DNA of 64,000 nucleotides from Prosthecobacter debontii (GTDB lineage: Bacteria > Verrucomicrobiota > Verrucomicrobiia > Verrucomicrobiales > Verrucomicrobiaceae): assembly GCF_900167535.1 (NCBI RefSeq), contig NZ_FUYE01000014.1, positions 62,001 to 126,000 of the forward strand, given 5' to 3'. Shown here one piece after another: positions 51,473 through 60,421 of this stretch. A model generated the notes under the pieces. That model made no database searches and was not told the DNA's origin. It was given only the letters and a program-made list of their open reading frames with translations. The position numbers and the translations under genes are program-made. Numbering within the stretch: position 1 is the stretch's first letter; each line of letters begins with the position of its first letter.

Positions 51473-52522
51473 ATGGCTCCGGCTGGTAAGAGGGCACGCT
51501 ACGCCCCGACCATGCGCCCCCGTTTCAGCCGGCCACTGACCCATCTGATTTACGCGATCCTTTTTGAGGCGGCGGTGATGGTGGTCTTTTCCATCGGTTA
51601 CCGGGTGGCCGGGTGGTCGTGGGGAGATGCCATCTACATGGTGGTGATCACAGACTTCAGTGTCGGATTTGGGGAGGTGAGGCCGATCACGGAGCCTTGG
51701 CTGCGGGTCTGGACCATGGCCCTCATCGTCTTGGGCTGCACGGGCACCATCTTCATCACCGGTTCACTCGTACAGTGGCTGACGGAGGCTCAAATCCACC
51801 GCGCATTGGGAGGAAAACGTATGGAAAACGAAATCGAAAAACTCACCGGGCACGTCATCATCTGCGGGTATGGCCGCATCGGCCGCATGATCGCCAGTCA
51901 GCTTGAGAGCGGTGGCACCCCGTTTGTCATTGTGGACCAATCGGCCGAGAGGGTGGCTGAGGCTCGGGAGTCCGGTTGGCTGACGCTCTCTGGAGAGGCC
52001 ACAGATGAAGAGGTGCTGAGAATGGCCGGGGTGGCACGTGCCAAGGTCCTGGCGACGGTGCTGCCCAACGACGCGGCCAATGTTTTCATCACTCTCAGTG
52101 CCCGGAATATGAATCCGCAGATCCAGATCATCGCCCGAGGGGAGGTACCGTCCACGGAGCGCAAGCTCCTCCAGGCCGGCGCCAATCGAGTGGTGCTACC
52201 GGCTCACATTGGGGCGGATCGGATCGCCCACCTCATTCTACATCCCAATGCGCGGGAGCTCCTGGGCGGGAAAACCAAGTCGAGCCTCGACTTTGAGCAT
52301 CACCTCACCGAGCTGGGGCTGGACATGGAGGAGATCGAAATCGGCCCGAACTCCCCCTGGCTGCATCGGCGGGTGGAGGACCTGGAGGCGGAGGCCGCAG
52401 GCCGACTCATGGCGCTGGCCATCCTGCGTAAGGAGGGCGGGACCGATATGAACCCCAATCCCACCGCCATGCTCATGCCTGGGGATGCCCTCGTGGTCAT
52501 GCGGCGCAGTGGCCGTGGCTAA
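51473..52522 (+). CDS. Voltage-independent K+ channel with RCK (TrkA-N) domain
   Basis: 349 residues from ATG 51473; ATG 51512 (MRPRFSRPL) is an alternative. Two membrane helices (LIYAILFEAAVMVVFSIGY; TMALIVLGCTGTIFITGSLV) flank a pore helix with filter TDFSVGFGE, unlike the usual TVGYG: Thr-Val-Gly-Tyr-Gly reads Ser-Val-Gly-Phe-Gly. The RCK domain begins GHVIICGYGRIGRMIASQL with VIVDQS (NAD/adenine site), and a TrkA-C-like segment ends the protein. Architecture is MthK-like; selectivity and ligand are not known. Confidence 0.9.
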   Translation: MAPAGKRARYAPTMRPRFSRPLTHLIYAILFEAAVMVVFSIGYRVAGWSWGDAIYMVVITDFSVGFGEVRPITEPWLRVWTMALIVLGCTGTIFITGSLVQWLTEAQIHRALGGKRMENEIEKLTGHVIICGYGRIGRMIASQLESGGTPFVIVDQSAERVAEARESGWLTLSGEATDEEVLRMAGVARAKVLATVLPNDAANVFITLSARNMNPQIQIIARGEVPSTERKLLQAGANRVVLPAHIGADRIAHLILHPNARELLGGKTKSSLDFEHHLTELGLDMEEIEIGPNSPWLHRRVEDLEAEAAGRLMALAILRKEGGTDMNPNPTAMLMPGDALVVMRRSGRG

Positions 52523-52559
52523 TGAGCGAAACCCACATCCCCTAAAGAGGGCGAAAATC

Positions 52560-53651
52560 TCAGCCAACGAAGCGGTAGATGACGCGATAGATCACGTAGG
52601 AAAGCAGGGCCGTGACCGGGATCGTCATGACCCAGGCCCAGACGATGCGCTCCACGAGACTCCAGCGGATGGAGTTCCAGCGCTTCGCCGCACCGACACC
52701 CATGATCGAGGTGGTGATGACGTGGGTGGTGGAGACGGGCATGCCCATGTGGCCGGTGGCATACAGGATCGCGGCGGCAGTCGTTTCAGCAGCAAAGCCG
52801 TGCACAGGTTTCATCTTCACCATCTTGTGACCGAGGGTCTTGATGATGCGCCAGCCTCCCGCCCAGGTGCCAGCCGCCATGACCAGTGCGCAGGTGATTT
52901 TCACCCAGGTGGCGACCTCAAACGTGGGCGTGCGCAGGAAGCTCAGGAAGCCTGGCGCACTGTCCAGCGTGCCCGCCGAGGTGGCGGTGAAAAGCGTGAG
53001 CGCGATCACGCCCATGGTCTTCTGGGCATCGGCGAGACCGTGACTGAAGCCCATGCCGGCAGCCGAGACGATTTGCAGCTTCGCAAACAGGGAATTGATG
53101 AGGCGCGGACGCCAGTTTCGGATCAACCAAAACAAGAAGCCCATGACGATGAAACCGACAATGAAGCCGAGAATAGGAGAGGTGATCATGGGGATCACCA
53201 CCTTGTGGAAAAGACCGTCCATGGTGACGGCACCCGTCTTGGCATCTACCTTAGCTTTGGACCAGATAAGCACATGCCAGTTACCGTGAGCCGAGGCCAG
53301 GGTGGCTCCGCAGAGACCACCGATGAGGGCATGGCTGCTGCTGCTGGGCAGGCCAAAATACCAAGTCACGAGGTTCCAGATGATGCCACCCAACATCGCA
53401 CACAGGATGGTGGTGGTGGTCACATGAGCGACATCCACGAGGCCTGAGCCGATGGTCTTGGCCACGGCGGTGCCGGAAAAAGCACCGATAAGATTGGCCA
53501 TGGCGGCCAGCGCCAGGGCTTGACGTGGAGTCAGCACCTTGGTGGAAACCACGGTGGCGATGGCGTTGGCGGTATCGTGAAAGCCGTTGATGTATTCAAA
53601 GGCGAGCACCACCAGCAGCACCACGAGGAGCAAGAGCAGGGCGGAAGTCAT
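52560..53651 (-). CDS. pit: Low-affinity inorganic phosphate transporter (Pit family)
   Basis: 363 residues, about ten membrane helices. The Pit repeat signature GFHDTANAIATVVSTKVL lies at the N-terminus and its partner AGTWAGGWRIIKTLGHKMVK about 260 residues on. Also present are GLPSSSSHALIGGLCGATL, FSHGLADAQKTMGVI and GMPVSTTHVITTSIMGVG. The transporter imports phosphate (or metal phosphate) with protons. It begins 22 bp after its DUF47 partner gene ends. Confidence 0.95.
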   Translation of the reverse strand: MTSALLLLLVVLLVVLAFEYINGFHDTANAIATVVSTKVLTPRQALALAAMANLIGAFSGTAVAKTIGSGLVDVAHVTTTTILCAMLGGIIWNLVTWYFGLPSSSSHALIGGLCGATLASAHGNWHVLIWSKAKVDAKTGAVTMDGLFHKVVIPMITSPILGFIVGFIVMGFLFWLIRNWRPRLINSLFAKLQIVSAAGMGFSHGLADAQKTMGVIALTLFTATSAGTLDSAPGFLSFLRTPTFEVATWVKITCALVMAAGTWAGGWRIIKTLGHKMVKMKPVHGFAAETTAAAILYATGHMGMPVSTTHVITTSIMGVGAAKRWNSIRWSLVERIVWAWVMTIPVTALLSYVIYRVIYRFVG

Positions 53652-53673
53652 GCAGAGCGGGCTGGACTGGAGA

Positions 53674-54303
53674 TCAGGAGTTCTTCAGCACGATGTGGGA
53701 GACCACGTTCCCGGCATCACGGCAGCGGTCATAGACCTTTTCCATGAGTTCGTAGAGGTCCTTTAGCATGATGATCTGGATCGGGTCACGCTCCCCGGCG
53801 TAGAGGGCTTGCAGCAGGTCCAGCATCAGCTTGTCCGCTTCACCTTCGATGTGCTGCAGCTTCGCATTGTAGTCCTTCACCTTCTCCAGATGCAGCTTCT
53901 TGCGCAGTTCCTTAACGATGGTGACCACCGTCGTGGTGGCGTCGCGCATCATGGTGAGTTGGCGGCTGAAGTCCACATCACTGAGGCGGGTGCCGGCGAT
54001 GATCACACGTTCGGCGATCTTCTCGACCGTCTTGGGGATCTTATAGAGCACGTTGGAGAGTGCCTCGATGTCTTCACGCTCCAGCTCCGTCACAAAAGTG
54101 CGGCAGAGTTCCTCATTGATCTGCTCGGTGATTTTCTTGTCCTTCCGGCGGGTGAGGATGAGTTCATCCATCTTCCGCTCTGCCGCAGGCTGAGAAATCA
54201 ACTTCTCCAGCGCTTGCACGCTGTGCAGTGCTTCTTCAGCACTGGCTTCCAGCAGGTCAAAGAAAATGTCGTTTTTACCAAAAAGCTTCTGCAGTGAGAT
54301 CAT
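53674..54303 (-). CDS. DUF47/PhoU-like Pit accessory protein
   Basis: 209 residues from ATG 54303 (MISLQKLFGKNDIFFDLLEAS), the canonical opening of TIGR00153/DUF47 proteins. An upstream ORF extension to 54474 is hydrophobic and untypical. All-helical, with PhoU-like helix-bundle motifs (SADEALHSVQALEKLI-like, ITEQINEELCRTFVT, DIEALSNVLYKIPKTVEKI). Family members regulate Pit-type transporters; the role is inferred from the neighbouring pit gene 22 bp downstream. Confidence 0.93.
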   Translation of the reverse strand: MISLQKLFGKNDIFFDLLEASAEEALHSVQALEKLISQPAAERKMDELILTRRKDKKITEQINEELCRTFVTELEREDIEALSNVLYKIPKTVEKIAERVIIAGTRLSDVDFSRQLTMMRDATTTVVTIVKELRKKLHLEKVKDYNAKLQHIEGEADKLMLDLLQALYAGERDPIQIIMLKDLYELMEKVYDRCRDAGNVVSHIVLKNS

Positions 54304-54664
54304 GGGCGGGGGCGGGCCGCTACGGGAGCGGATGCCACAGACGGAACAGAGCATGACGAAAGTGTCAAATCTGTAACATAACTCAAAAGCCTCTAAGAAC
54401 GGAAAAAGCCATACGTTAAGTGCCTCAGCATCAAGCTTAAAGATGCACAACGCGGACAACAAAAAGAGTGTCAAAGGATCAAGAACAGTCGTGACAAAAA
54501 ATCAGCAACTGAGTATTTCTTGTCACTTTTCCGTTAAAAATGACTCGTTTGTGCCCAACCACCAAACGTCAGGAGACAGGGATATTCACCCGAGGAACCA
54601 CGGCTGAACAGGGTTTGGCATTGCTCCCGAGGAACGGGCTGTGATTTACTTTTTCGTGTCCATC
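54304..54664. other. 361-bp divergent regulatory gap (phosphate genes / TPR-Exb operon) with dyad
   Basis: No gene recognised. A 12-bp dyad with one mismatch, GTGACAAAAAAT (54491-54502) / ATTTCTTGTCAC (54515-54526), is followed by TTTT (54527-54530). Between divergent genes a terminator is unlikely, so it may be an operator. AT-rich sequence at 54470-54550 contrasts with the neighbouring coding DNA. A TGTCAAATCTGTAAC string at 54364-54378 resembles a Pho-box half only loosely, with 9-bp period instead of 11. No promoter hexamers were convincing. Confidence 0.4.
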
Positions 54665-57517
54665 ATGCGAAGCTACGTTTTCCGTCTTCTTTTGCTCACC
54701 GCCCTGTGCCAGCAGGTTTCGGGCCAGACACCCCCTCCTGCTCCAGCGGCACCCGGCAGCCTCAATATCCAGCAGGAGACGGAGGCGCTGATGGCGGATG
54801 CCCTGCAATTTTTCCAGCAGGCCAAATACGCCGATGCGTTGAAGAAAATCGATCAGGTCAAAACCAACCTGAATAACAAACCCTTCGCGCAGGTGCTGTT
54901 TGTCGAGGGCGCATCCTACTTCAATCTCAACGAGTATGACAAAGCCATCCTGGCCCTCGAGGAGTATGTGAAAAACTTCCCCGATGGCGAATACCTGGGC
55001 GTGGTGCAGATGGCCCTGGGCCGCAGCTACATCAATAAAGGTGATACGAACAAGGGGGTCTCCGTCCTCAAAGACCTGGCGGCTCGCTCCCCCGACATGA
55101 AAGCGGAGGCCGGACTCTTCATCGCCGAGGCGCTGAAAAAGGAAACCAAGTTGGATGAAGCGCTGACCGTGTTGAACTCCGTGCTGGAGGGCGGCATCCG
55201 CAGCAGTGAGGCCATCCAGGCGGCCATGATGGCGGCGGATCTCTATGTGGCGAAGGGTGAGCTGGATCAGGCCAGTGCGCTCATGGAAAAGGTGAAAGGC
55301 TTTGCCACCGGGGGCGACAACGTGGCGCAGATGAACAACATCTACCTCAAGCTCGGGGATCAGATGCTGGAGAAAAAGAGCTTCCGCGAGGCCCTGGGTG
55401 CCTATCAGCTCGTGCGCCGGAAAAACGAGATCACCCGCCTGCAGAAAGAGGTGATTGGGAAAATCGAACAAAGCCTGAAAACTCCAGGCCGGGGCCCCAT
55501 CCGCGGCACGAAAGAAGAACTGGAGGGAAAGCTGCAAACCAACAAGGCTCTCCTGGCCGAGATCGAAGGCCGAGCCGACTACGATGCCTCTCTGTATTAT
55601 CGGTTAGGCCGTTGCTACTTTGAGATGGGCCGACTCTGGGAGTCACTGCTGGCCTTCGAAGTGATCGTTCGGGACTTCAAGGAATTCCCGCAGCGGGATC
55701 GCTGCCTGTTCGGCATGATCATCGCGAATGCCCAACTCAAGCGGGTGCGCACGGCCCGTAAGCTCTGCGAGCGCTACATCAGCGACTTTCCAGAGGGCAG
55801 CGAGCTTGGCACCGTCTCCGAGATGTATGGCATGCTGGCTTATGAAAACGGCCAGCTTCAGGAGGCTGCGGATGCTTTCCAGAAAGCCGAGAGCTTTCCT
55901 CAGGCCGATAAGGAGCGGCTGCGCTTTCTGCGCGGCAACGTGCTCTTTGAGATGCAGCGTTTTGACAAAGCGCGCGAGACCTTCGAGCAACTGGTCAAGG
56001 AGTTCCCCGAGTCCGCCTACAAAGACGATGCGCTCTACCGCGTCGCGTTGATCTACTTCTATCAAAATGACTCCGTCAGCACCAACAAGGCGCTGAAGAA
56101 CTACATCGAGCAAAACCCGAAAGGCCAATACGTGGTGGATGCACGCTACCGGCTGGCCTTCATCAAGTTCCAGGCGCGGGATGTGGACGGCTCCATGAAG
56201 GATCTGCAGGAGATCATCAAGGATGCACCCAATGATCAAAACATCGGTCAAGTGCATGCCCTGCTGGGAGATGCCTACAATCAAAAGGGCGAGTATGACA
56301 AAGCGCTGGAGCACTTCGCCCTCGGCGTGGATAAAGCCAAGTCCGAAGACGTGCTCAGCTACGCCCTCGATCAAGCCACAGACCTGTATGCCGGCACCGG
56401 TCGGTGGAAGGAACTCGGGGACATGTGGCAGAAGTATCTCACCACGCACAAGGACAACGAAGACCAGGAACTGAAAGCCGTGCTGTGGATCTCACGAGCC
56501 CGCGTGAAAGAGAACAAAGTGGAGGAGGCCAAGCAACTGCTGGCCGAGGCCATCCGTCCGAAGATCCCCAATGCGACGAACCAACAGGTGGAAGGCCTGA
56601 TTCAGCAGCTCGTCACCCTCAGTGCACCGAAACGCCGCCGTCCTGTGCCCACGACTGCCAGCAAGGATGCACCCGCGCCTGCCCCTGCAGCCGAGGTCAC
56701 CTCCGCTCAGCTGGAAAAGGATCTGGAAACCCTGATCACGCCTCCAGAAGCTGCCATGAATGGCACGGCCCAGATGCGCATCCTGTTTGCCAAAGCCTGG
56801 CTGGCCAAGGTGATGCGCGAGCCTGTCAAAGCGGAGAAACTTTTCACCGTGATCATTGAGGTGGCCAAGCCCGAAGACCTCAGCCCCATGCTGCTCTCCA
56901 CGGTGGGGGACAATGCACGGCAGAAGGGTGATCTGGAAAAGGCTGCCGCCTGCTACACCCGCCTGAACGAATTTTACAAAGACACCGAGTATGCCGATGG
57001 AGCCGCTGTGGGCCTGGCCGAGATCGCCTATGCCAAGGGCGAGTATGAAAAGGCGCTGGAACTCTTCACAGCCGCCATTGAGGAATACGCCGCCAGCTCC
57101 CGCCTCCAGGATGCCACGCTGGGTAAGGCCAAGAGCCTGTTCAAACTCAAGAAGTATGCCGATGCCAAGAAGCTCTACGAGCAGATCCTGAACACCAAAG
57201 AATGGCGTGGTGAAGCCCATGCCACCGCGCTTTTCATGCAGGGCGAGATCGAGTTCGCTAACCAAAAGTGGGGTGAAGCCATTCCGTTCTATCAGCGTGT
57301 GTTCATCGCCCATCAGAAATGGAAACCCATCATGGCCCAGGCTTACCTGCAATGCGCCCGCGCTTTCCTGAAGCTCAATCGCCCGGCAGAGCCGCCAGAA
57401 CGTAAATATGAGGATCGTGAGGCCGCCAAACTCCTGCTGATCGAAATGACCAAGCGCCAGGACCTAAAAGACCTGCCTGAGATGCAGCAGGCACAGCAAG
57501 AACTCACCAAACTGTAA
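54665..57517 (+). CDS. Large periplasmic TPR protein
   Basis: 950 residues from ATG 54665 with a signal peptide (MRSYVFRLLLLTALCQQVSG); an in-frame GTG at 54641 adds eight residues. At least a dozen TPR/Sel1-like units fill the protein (YADALKKIDQVK, YDKAILALEEYVKNFPDGEY, FDKARETFEQLVKEFPESAY, YEKALELFTAAIEEYAASS). A Pro/Ala-rich break lies near 665-690. There is no catalytic motif. It is probably a periplasmic scaffold; it heads the Exb operon, with 12 bp to the next gene. Confidence 0.9.
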   Translation: MRSYVFRLLLLTALCQQVSGQTPPPAPAAPGSLNIQQETEALMADALQFFQQAKYADALKKIDQVKTNLNNKPFAQVLFVEGASYFNLNEYDKAILALEEYVKNFPDGEYLGVVQMALGRSYINKGDTNKGVSVLKDLAARSPDMKAEAGLFIAEALKKETKLDEALTVLNSVLEGGIRSSEAIQAAMMAADLYVAKGELDQASALMEKVKGFATGGDNVAQMNNIYLKLGDQMLEKKSFREALGAYQLVRRKNEITRLQKEVIGKIEQSLKTPGRGPIRGTKEELEGKLQTNKALLAEIEGRADYDASLYYRLGRCYFEMGRLWESLLAFEVIVRDFKEFPQRDRCLFGMIIANAQLKRVRTARKLCERYISDFPEGSELGTVSEMYGMLAYENGQLQEAADAFQKAESFPQADKERLRFLRGNVLFEMQRFDKARETFEQLVKEFPESAYKDDALYRVALIYFYQNDSVSTNKALKNYIEQNPKGQYVVDARYRLAFIKFQARDVDGSMKDLQEIIKDAPNDQNIGQVHALLGDAYNQKGEYDKALEHFALGVDKAKSEDVLSYALDQATDLYAGTGRWKELGDMWQKYLTTHKDNEDQELKAVLWISRARVKENKVEEAKQLLAEAIRPKIPNATNQQVEGLIQQLVTLSAPKRRRPVPTTASKDAPAPAPAAEVTSAQLEKDLETLITPPEAAMNGTAQMRILFAKAWLAKVMREPVKAEKLFTVIIEVAKPEDLSPMLLSTVGDNARQKGDLEKAAACYTRLNEFYKDTEYADGAAVGLAEIAYAKGEYEKALELFTAAIEEYAASSRLQDATLGKAKSLFKLKKYADAKKLYEQILNTKEWRGEAHATALFMQGEIEFANQKWGEAIPFYQRVFIAHQKWKPIMAQAYLQCARAFLKLNRPAEPPERKYEDREAAKLLLIEMTKRQDLKDLPEMQQAQQELTKL

Positions 57518-57529
57518 CCGCCGTCCTTC

Positions 57530-58444
57530 ATGAACTCTCGCTCCACTTCCTTCATGCGGCCCCGGTTAGGCACCCTGCGTCTGGCGCTGGCCATCGTCAG
57601 CTTCGCCGCCATGGCTTTCGGTCAGGCCATCGTGCTGAAAGACGGCACCCGCGTGCCTGAAAATGAATTCAAGCTCGATGGCGATAAGATCCTGCGCACC
57701 CTCAACATCGGCGGCAATACCGCCACCACCGTGCTGCCCTGGCAGAACGTGGCCTATCTGGAATGGCCCGAGCCGGCGGAACTGCTGGAAGCCAAGGATC
57801 TGATGGCTCAGGCCAAGTTCGATGAAGCGGTGGCCCTATTGAAGAAGTCGCTCGATTTCTTCCAGAAGTTCGAAAAGATCGAGGGAAACTGGTATCAGCC
57901 CATCTTCTTTGCCTATGTCGAAACCTTGAGCCAGGCGGGAAAATTCGAAGAGACCATCAAGCTCTTGCCGCAGCTCCGTGCCCTGCCTCTCACTGACGCG
58001 CAGAAGATGACGCTGCGCATCATCCAGCTCGATATCGACCGCCAGACCTCCACGGAATACACCTCCATCCTGGCTGAGGCCGAGGGCATCCTGAAGGACA
58101 CCGATGACTCCGCTGTCGGCGCGGCCATCTGGATGATCATCGCCGACATTCATGCCAAAAAGAAGGAGTGGGAAAAGGCGCTCATGGCCTACCTGCGCAT
58201 CCCCGTCTTCTTTGGCACCCAGATGCAGCGCGTGCCGGAGGCCGAGCTGAAGGCAGGCCAGATGCTGGTGAAGATGAAACGCTATGAGGATGCCCACGCC
58301 ATCTTCACCCGCCTCGTGGAGGGCTACAAAGGCTCCGCCATCTCCGAAGCCGCCACCAAGGAAAGCGCGGCCATCAACGGCATGAAAAACGAACCCGAGC
58401 CGGAAACCGATGCCGCGCCCGATGCGCCTGCCAAGCAAAGCTGA
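57530..58444 (+). CDS. TPR-like periplasmic protein, second gene of the Exb operon
   Basis: 304 residues. The start is ATG 57530; ATG 57554 (MRPRLGTLRLALAIVSFAAMAFG) gives a cleaner signal peptide. Residues about 35-75 form a beta-rich domain (IVLKDGTRVPENEFKLDGDKI, TVLPWQNVAYLEWP), resembling DUF-type 'KDG' modules. TPR-like helices follow (FDEAVALLKKSLDFFQKF, FEETIKLLPQLRALPL). The tail is acidic and Pro/Ala-rich. It lies 12 bp after the TPR gene and 65 bp before exbB. Function unknown. Confidence 0.85.
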   Translation: MNSRSTSFMRPRLGTLRLALAIVSFAAMAFGQAIVLKDGTRVPENEFKLDGDKILRTLNIGGNTATTVLPWQNVAYLEWPEPAELLEAKDLMAQAKFDEAVALLKKSLDFFQKFEKIEGNWYQPIFFAYVETLSQAGKFEETIKLLPQLRALPLTDAQKMTLRIIQLDIDRQTSTEYTSILAEAEGILKDTDDSAVGAAIWMIIADIHAKKKEWEKALMAYLRIPVFFGTQMQRVPEAELKAGQMLVKMKRYEDAHAIFTRLVEGYKGSAISEAATKESAAINGMKNEPEPETDAAPDAPAKQS

Positions 58445-58509
58445 CTGACTTTCTCCCCCACTGCCACCCTCCCTTTCATTCACGAATCCCAACCATCCCA
58501 GCCCCGTCC

Positions 58510-59391
58510 ATGACCCTCCGTTCTCTGTCCTCCGTGACTCGTCCCCTCACCCGCCTCCTGGCCCGTTTCAGCGCCTGTGCTTTTCTCCTCGGCGGCAGCC
58601 TGCTCATCGTCGCCCCTGTGCATGCTCAGGAGGAGGAGGCCGCGGCGGAGGGAGATGCCAAAGCCCCGACAGGCCATGAGAAAACCCTGATGGATCAGTT
58701 CCATGAAGGCGGCTGGGTCATGTATCCCATCACCGCCTGCTCCGTCGCCCTGATTTGGTTGATCACTGATCTGTGGTCCCGCACCAATATCCGCCGCATG
58801 GCTCCGGGAGAGCATGTCACTCAGGTGCAGGATCTCTTCCGCGCGGGTGACTACGTGGGCGCTTACCAGTTCTGCAAAAATAACAACTCCGCCTTCTGTG
58901 ATGTCTCGCGTGTCGCCCTCAGCTTCGTAGGAGATGGTGAAGAAGCGGTGGAAGCGGCCCTGTTCACGGAACTGAATAAGGTGAACTCCATCATCCAAAC
59001 CCGCATCAACTACCTCTCCGTCATCGGGGTCTGCACCCCGATGATCGGCCTCACTGGCACAGTGACCGGGATGATGAATGCCTTCGAAACCCTCGGCACC
59101 AGTGGCGTGGGTGACCCCTCGAAGCTCTCCGCCGCCATCGGTGAGGTGCTCGTGGCCACCGCTTCCGGCCTGTTCATCGCCGTGCCTGCCTTCATGTTCT
59201 TCTACTTCCTGCGCAATCGACTCCAGGGCTCCATGCATCAGCTGCAGGAGGTCGTCGGGGCTCTTTTCCGCAAGATGCCTTATGCGCACCTGAAGGATGC
59301 CCACGTGGGTGAAGAAGAGTTTTACGCCGCCATCCCGAACTGGGTGGCCGGTGCCGGTGAGCCCGCTGTGGCTGTCGCAGTGGCCGGCTAA
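58510..59391 (+). CDS. exbB: MotA/TolQ/ExbB proton-channel protein
   Basis: 293 residues. It has a longer N-terminus than TolQ: a signal-like hydrophobic stretch (FSACAFLLGGSLLIVAPVHAQ, about 20-40), an acidic spacer, then helix 1 (MYPITACSVALIWLIT, about 72-87) and the paired helices 2-3 (INYLSVIGVCTPMIGLTGTVTGM; IGEVLVATASGLFIAVPAFMFF). The conserved Thr/Gly pore faces are present. It forms the pentameric stator that uses proton-motive force with ExbD. Next gene 53 bp downstream. Confidence 0.93.
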   Translation: MTLRSLSSVTRPLTRLLARFSACAFLLGGSLLIVAPVHAQEEEAAAEGDAKAPTGHEKTLMDQFHEGGWVMYPITACSVALIWLITDLWSRTNIRRMAPGEHVTQVQDLFRAGDYVGAYQFCKNNNSAFCDVSRVALSFVGDGEEAVEAALFTELNKVNSIIQTRINYLSVIGVCTPMIGLTGTVTGMMNAFETLGTSGVGDPSKLSAAIGEVLVATASGLFIAVPAFMFFYFLRNRLQGSMHQLQEVVGALFRKMPYAHLKDAHVGEEEFYAAIPNWVAGAGEPAVAVAVAG

Positions 59392-59444
59392 ACCCGTCCG
59401 GACGAACCTAACCAACTATTAATCAACCTCAAACTGACACGCTT

Positions 59445-59882
59445 ATGGCTGGAGGAGGCGGAGGTGGAGATGGAGAACCGGAGTTTCAAATCGCTCCGAT
59501 GATCGACGTGCTGCTGGTGCTGCTCATTTTCTTCATGAGCATCACCTCAGCTCAAGTCCTGCGCATCGATCAGGACATTCGTCTGCCCGTGGCGGCAGAT
59601 GCCAAGAAAAAGGATGATAAGAACGCCATGTTCGAGGCATCCATCAATGTCAGTTGGATCGCCGCCCGGCAAGAGGCCAAGATTAAGCTGGATACCCAGG
59701 AGCTACCCAACGAAGAGATCGTCAAGGTGCTCACGGAGCGGAAGAATAACAACCCCACTTACCGCGTGATCATTCGAGCAGATCGGGATGTGCTGGCGGT
59801 GGAAATCCAAAAGGTCATGGCCCTCATCGCCCAGGCGGGCATCGACGACATTTCCTTTTCAACCCTCAACCAGGACTCCTGA
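59445..59882 (+). CDS. exbD: ExbD/TolR biopolymer transport protein, first copy
   Basis: 145 residues. It has a short Gly-rich cytoplasmic N-terminus, then one helix with the essential Asp (QIAPMIDVLLVLLIFFMS), then a periplasmic peptidoglycan-binding-like domain (YRVIIRADRDVLAVEIQKV, near the C-terminus). The Asp carries the proton through the ExbB pore. The gene's stop (59880-59882) is 2 bp before the ATG of the second exbD. Confidence 0.93.
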   Translation: MAGGGGGGDGEPEFQIAPMIDVLLVLLIFFMSITSAQVLRIDQDIRLPVAADAKKKDDKNAMFEASINVSWIAARQEAKIKLDTQELPNEEIVKVLTERKNNNPTYRVIIRADRDVLAVEIQKVMALIAQAGIDDISFSTLNQDS

Positions 59883-59884
59883 GC

Positions 59885-60352
59885 ATGGCGCACAAAAAGA
59901 AACATCGCACGCTGGACACGGAGCAGGTCAACATGGGCTTTCAGATCGCCCCCATGATCGACGTGGTCTTCGTCATCATGCTGTTCTTCATGGTCATGGC
60001 CGGAGCCGTGAAGGTGGAGCGGGAATTGAAGACTCAGCTCCCCGGCCTGGGCACCCCTGCACTGGCGGATGAAAACACACCACCGGATGAGATTCTCGTC
60101 ACCGTGGAGGAGACGGGCATCGTCACACTCAATGAGGAAGAGTTCGATACGCCCACGGATAAAGCGCTCCCGAACTTCACCGCCACCCTGCTGCGCCTCA
60201 AGCAAGAGGCGGATCACCGCAATGCCAAAGTCATGGTGACGATCCAGGCCGAGGAACAGGCTCGCTACGAGCGCGTGATCGACGTTCTCAACTCCATGGC
60301 CAAAGCCAAGATCGCCAACGTGACCTTCACCGTCGGCGGCGACGATTTCTAA
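59885..60352 (+). CDS. exbD: ExbD/TolR biopolymer transport protein, second copy
   Basis: 155 residues, paralogous to the first copy. A Lys/His-rich N-terminus (MAHKKKHRTLDTEQVNMG) is followed by the Asp-bearing helix QIAPMIDVVFVIMLFFMVMA. The periplasmic domain ends VMVTIQAEEQARYERVIDVLN. It differs from the first mainly in a longer acidic loop (ADENTPPDEILVTVEETGI). Two ExbD paralogues next to one ExbB suggest a heterodimer at the channel. Confidence 0.93.
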   Translation: MAHKKKHRTLDTEQVNMGFQIAPMIDVVFVIMLFFMVMAGAVKVERELKTQLPGLGTPALADENTPPDEILVTVEETGIVTLNEEEFDTPTDKALPNFTATLLRLKQEADHRNAKVMVTIQAEEQARYERVIDVLNSMAKAKIANVTFTVGGDDF

Positions 60353-60421
60353 GCCGTTCATGAACCGCCGCTAAACCGGACCCAGCCCTTTTCGTTTCAA
60401 CATCCAAACCCATCGTTTGTT

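Noticed and set aside
54364-54378. Pho box upstream of the DUF47-pit operon
   Set aside because: The TGTCA/TGTAA pair has a 9-bp period and one repeat is imperfect; a genuine Pho box has an 11-bp period.
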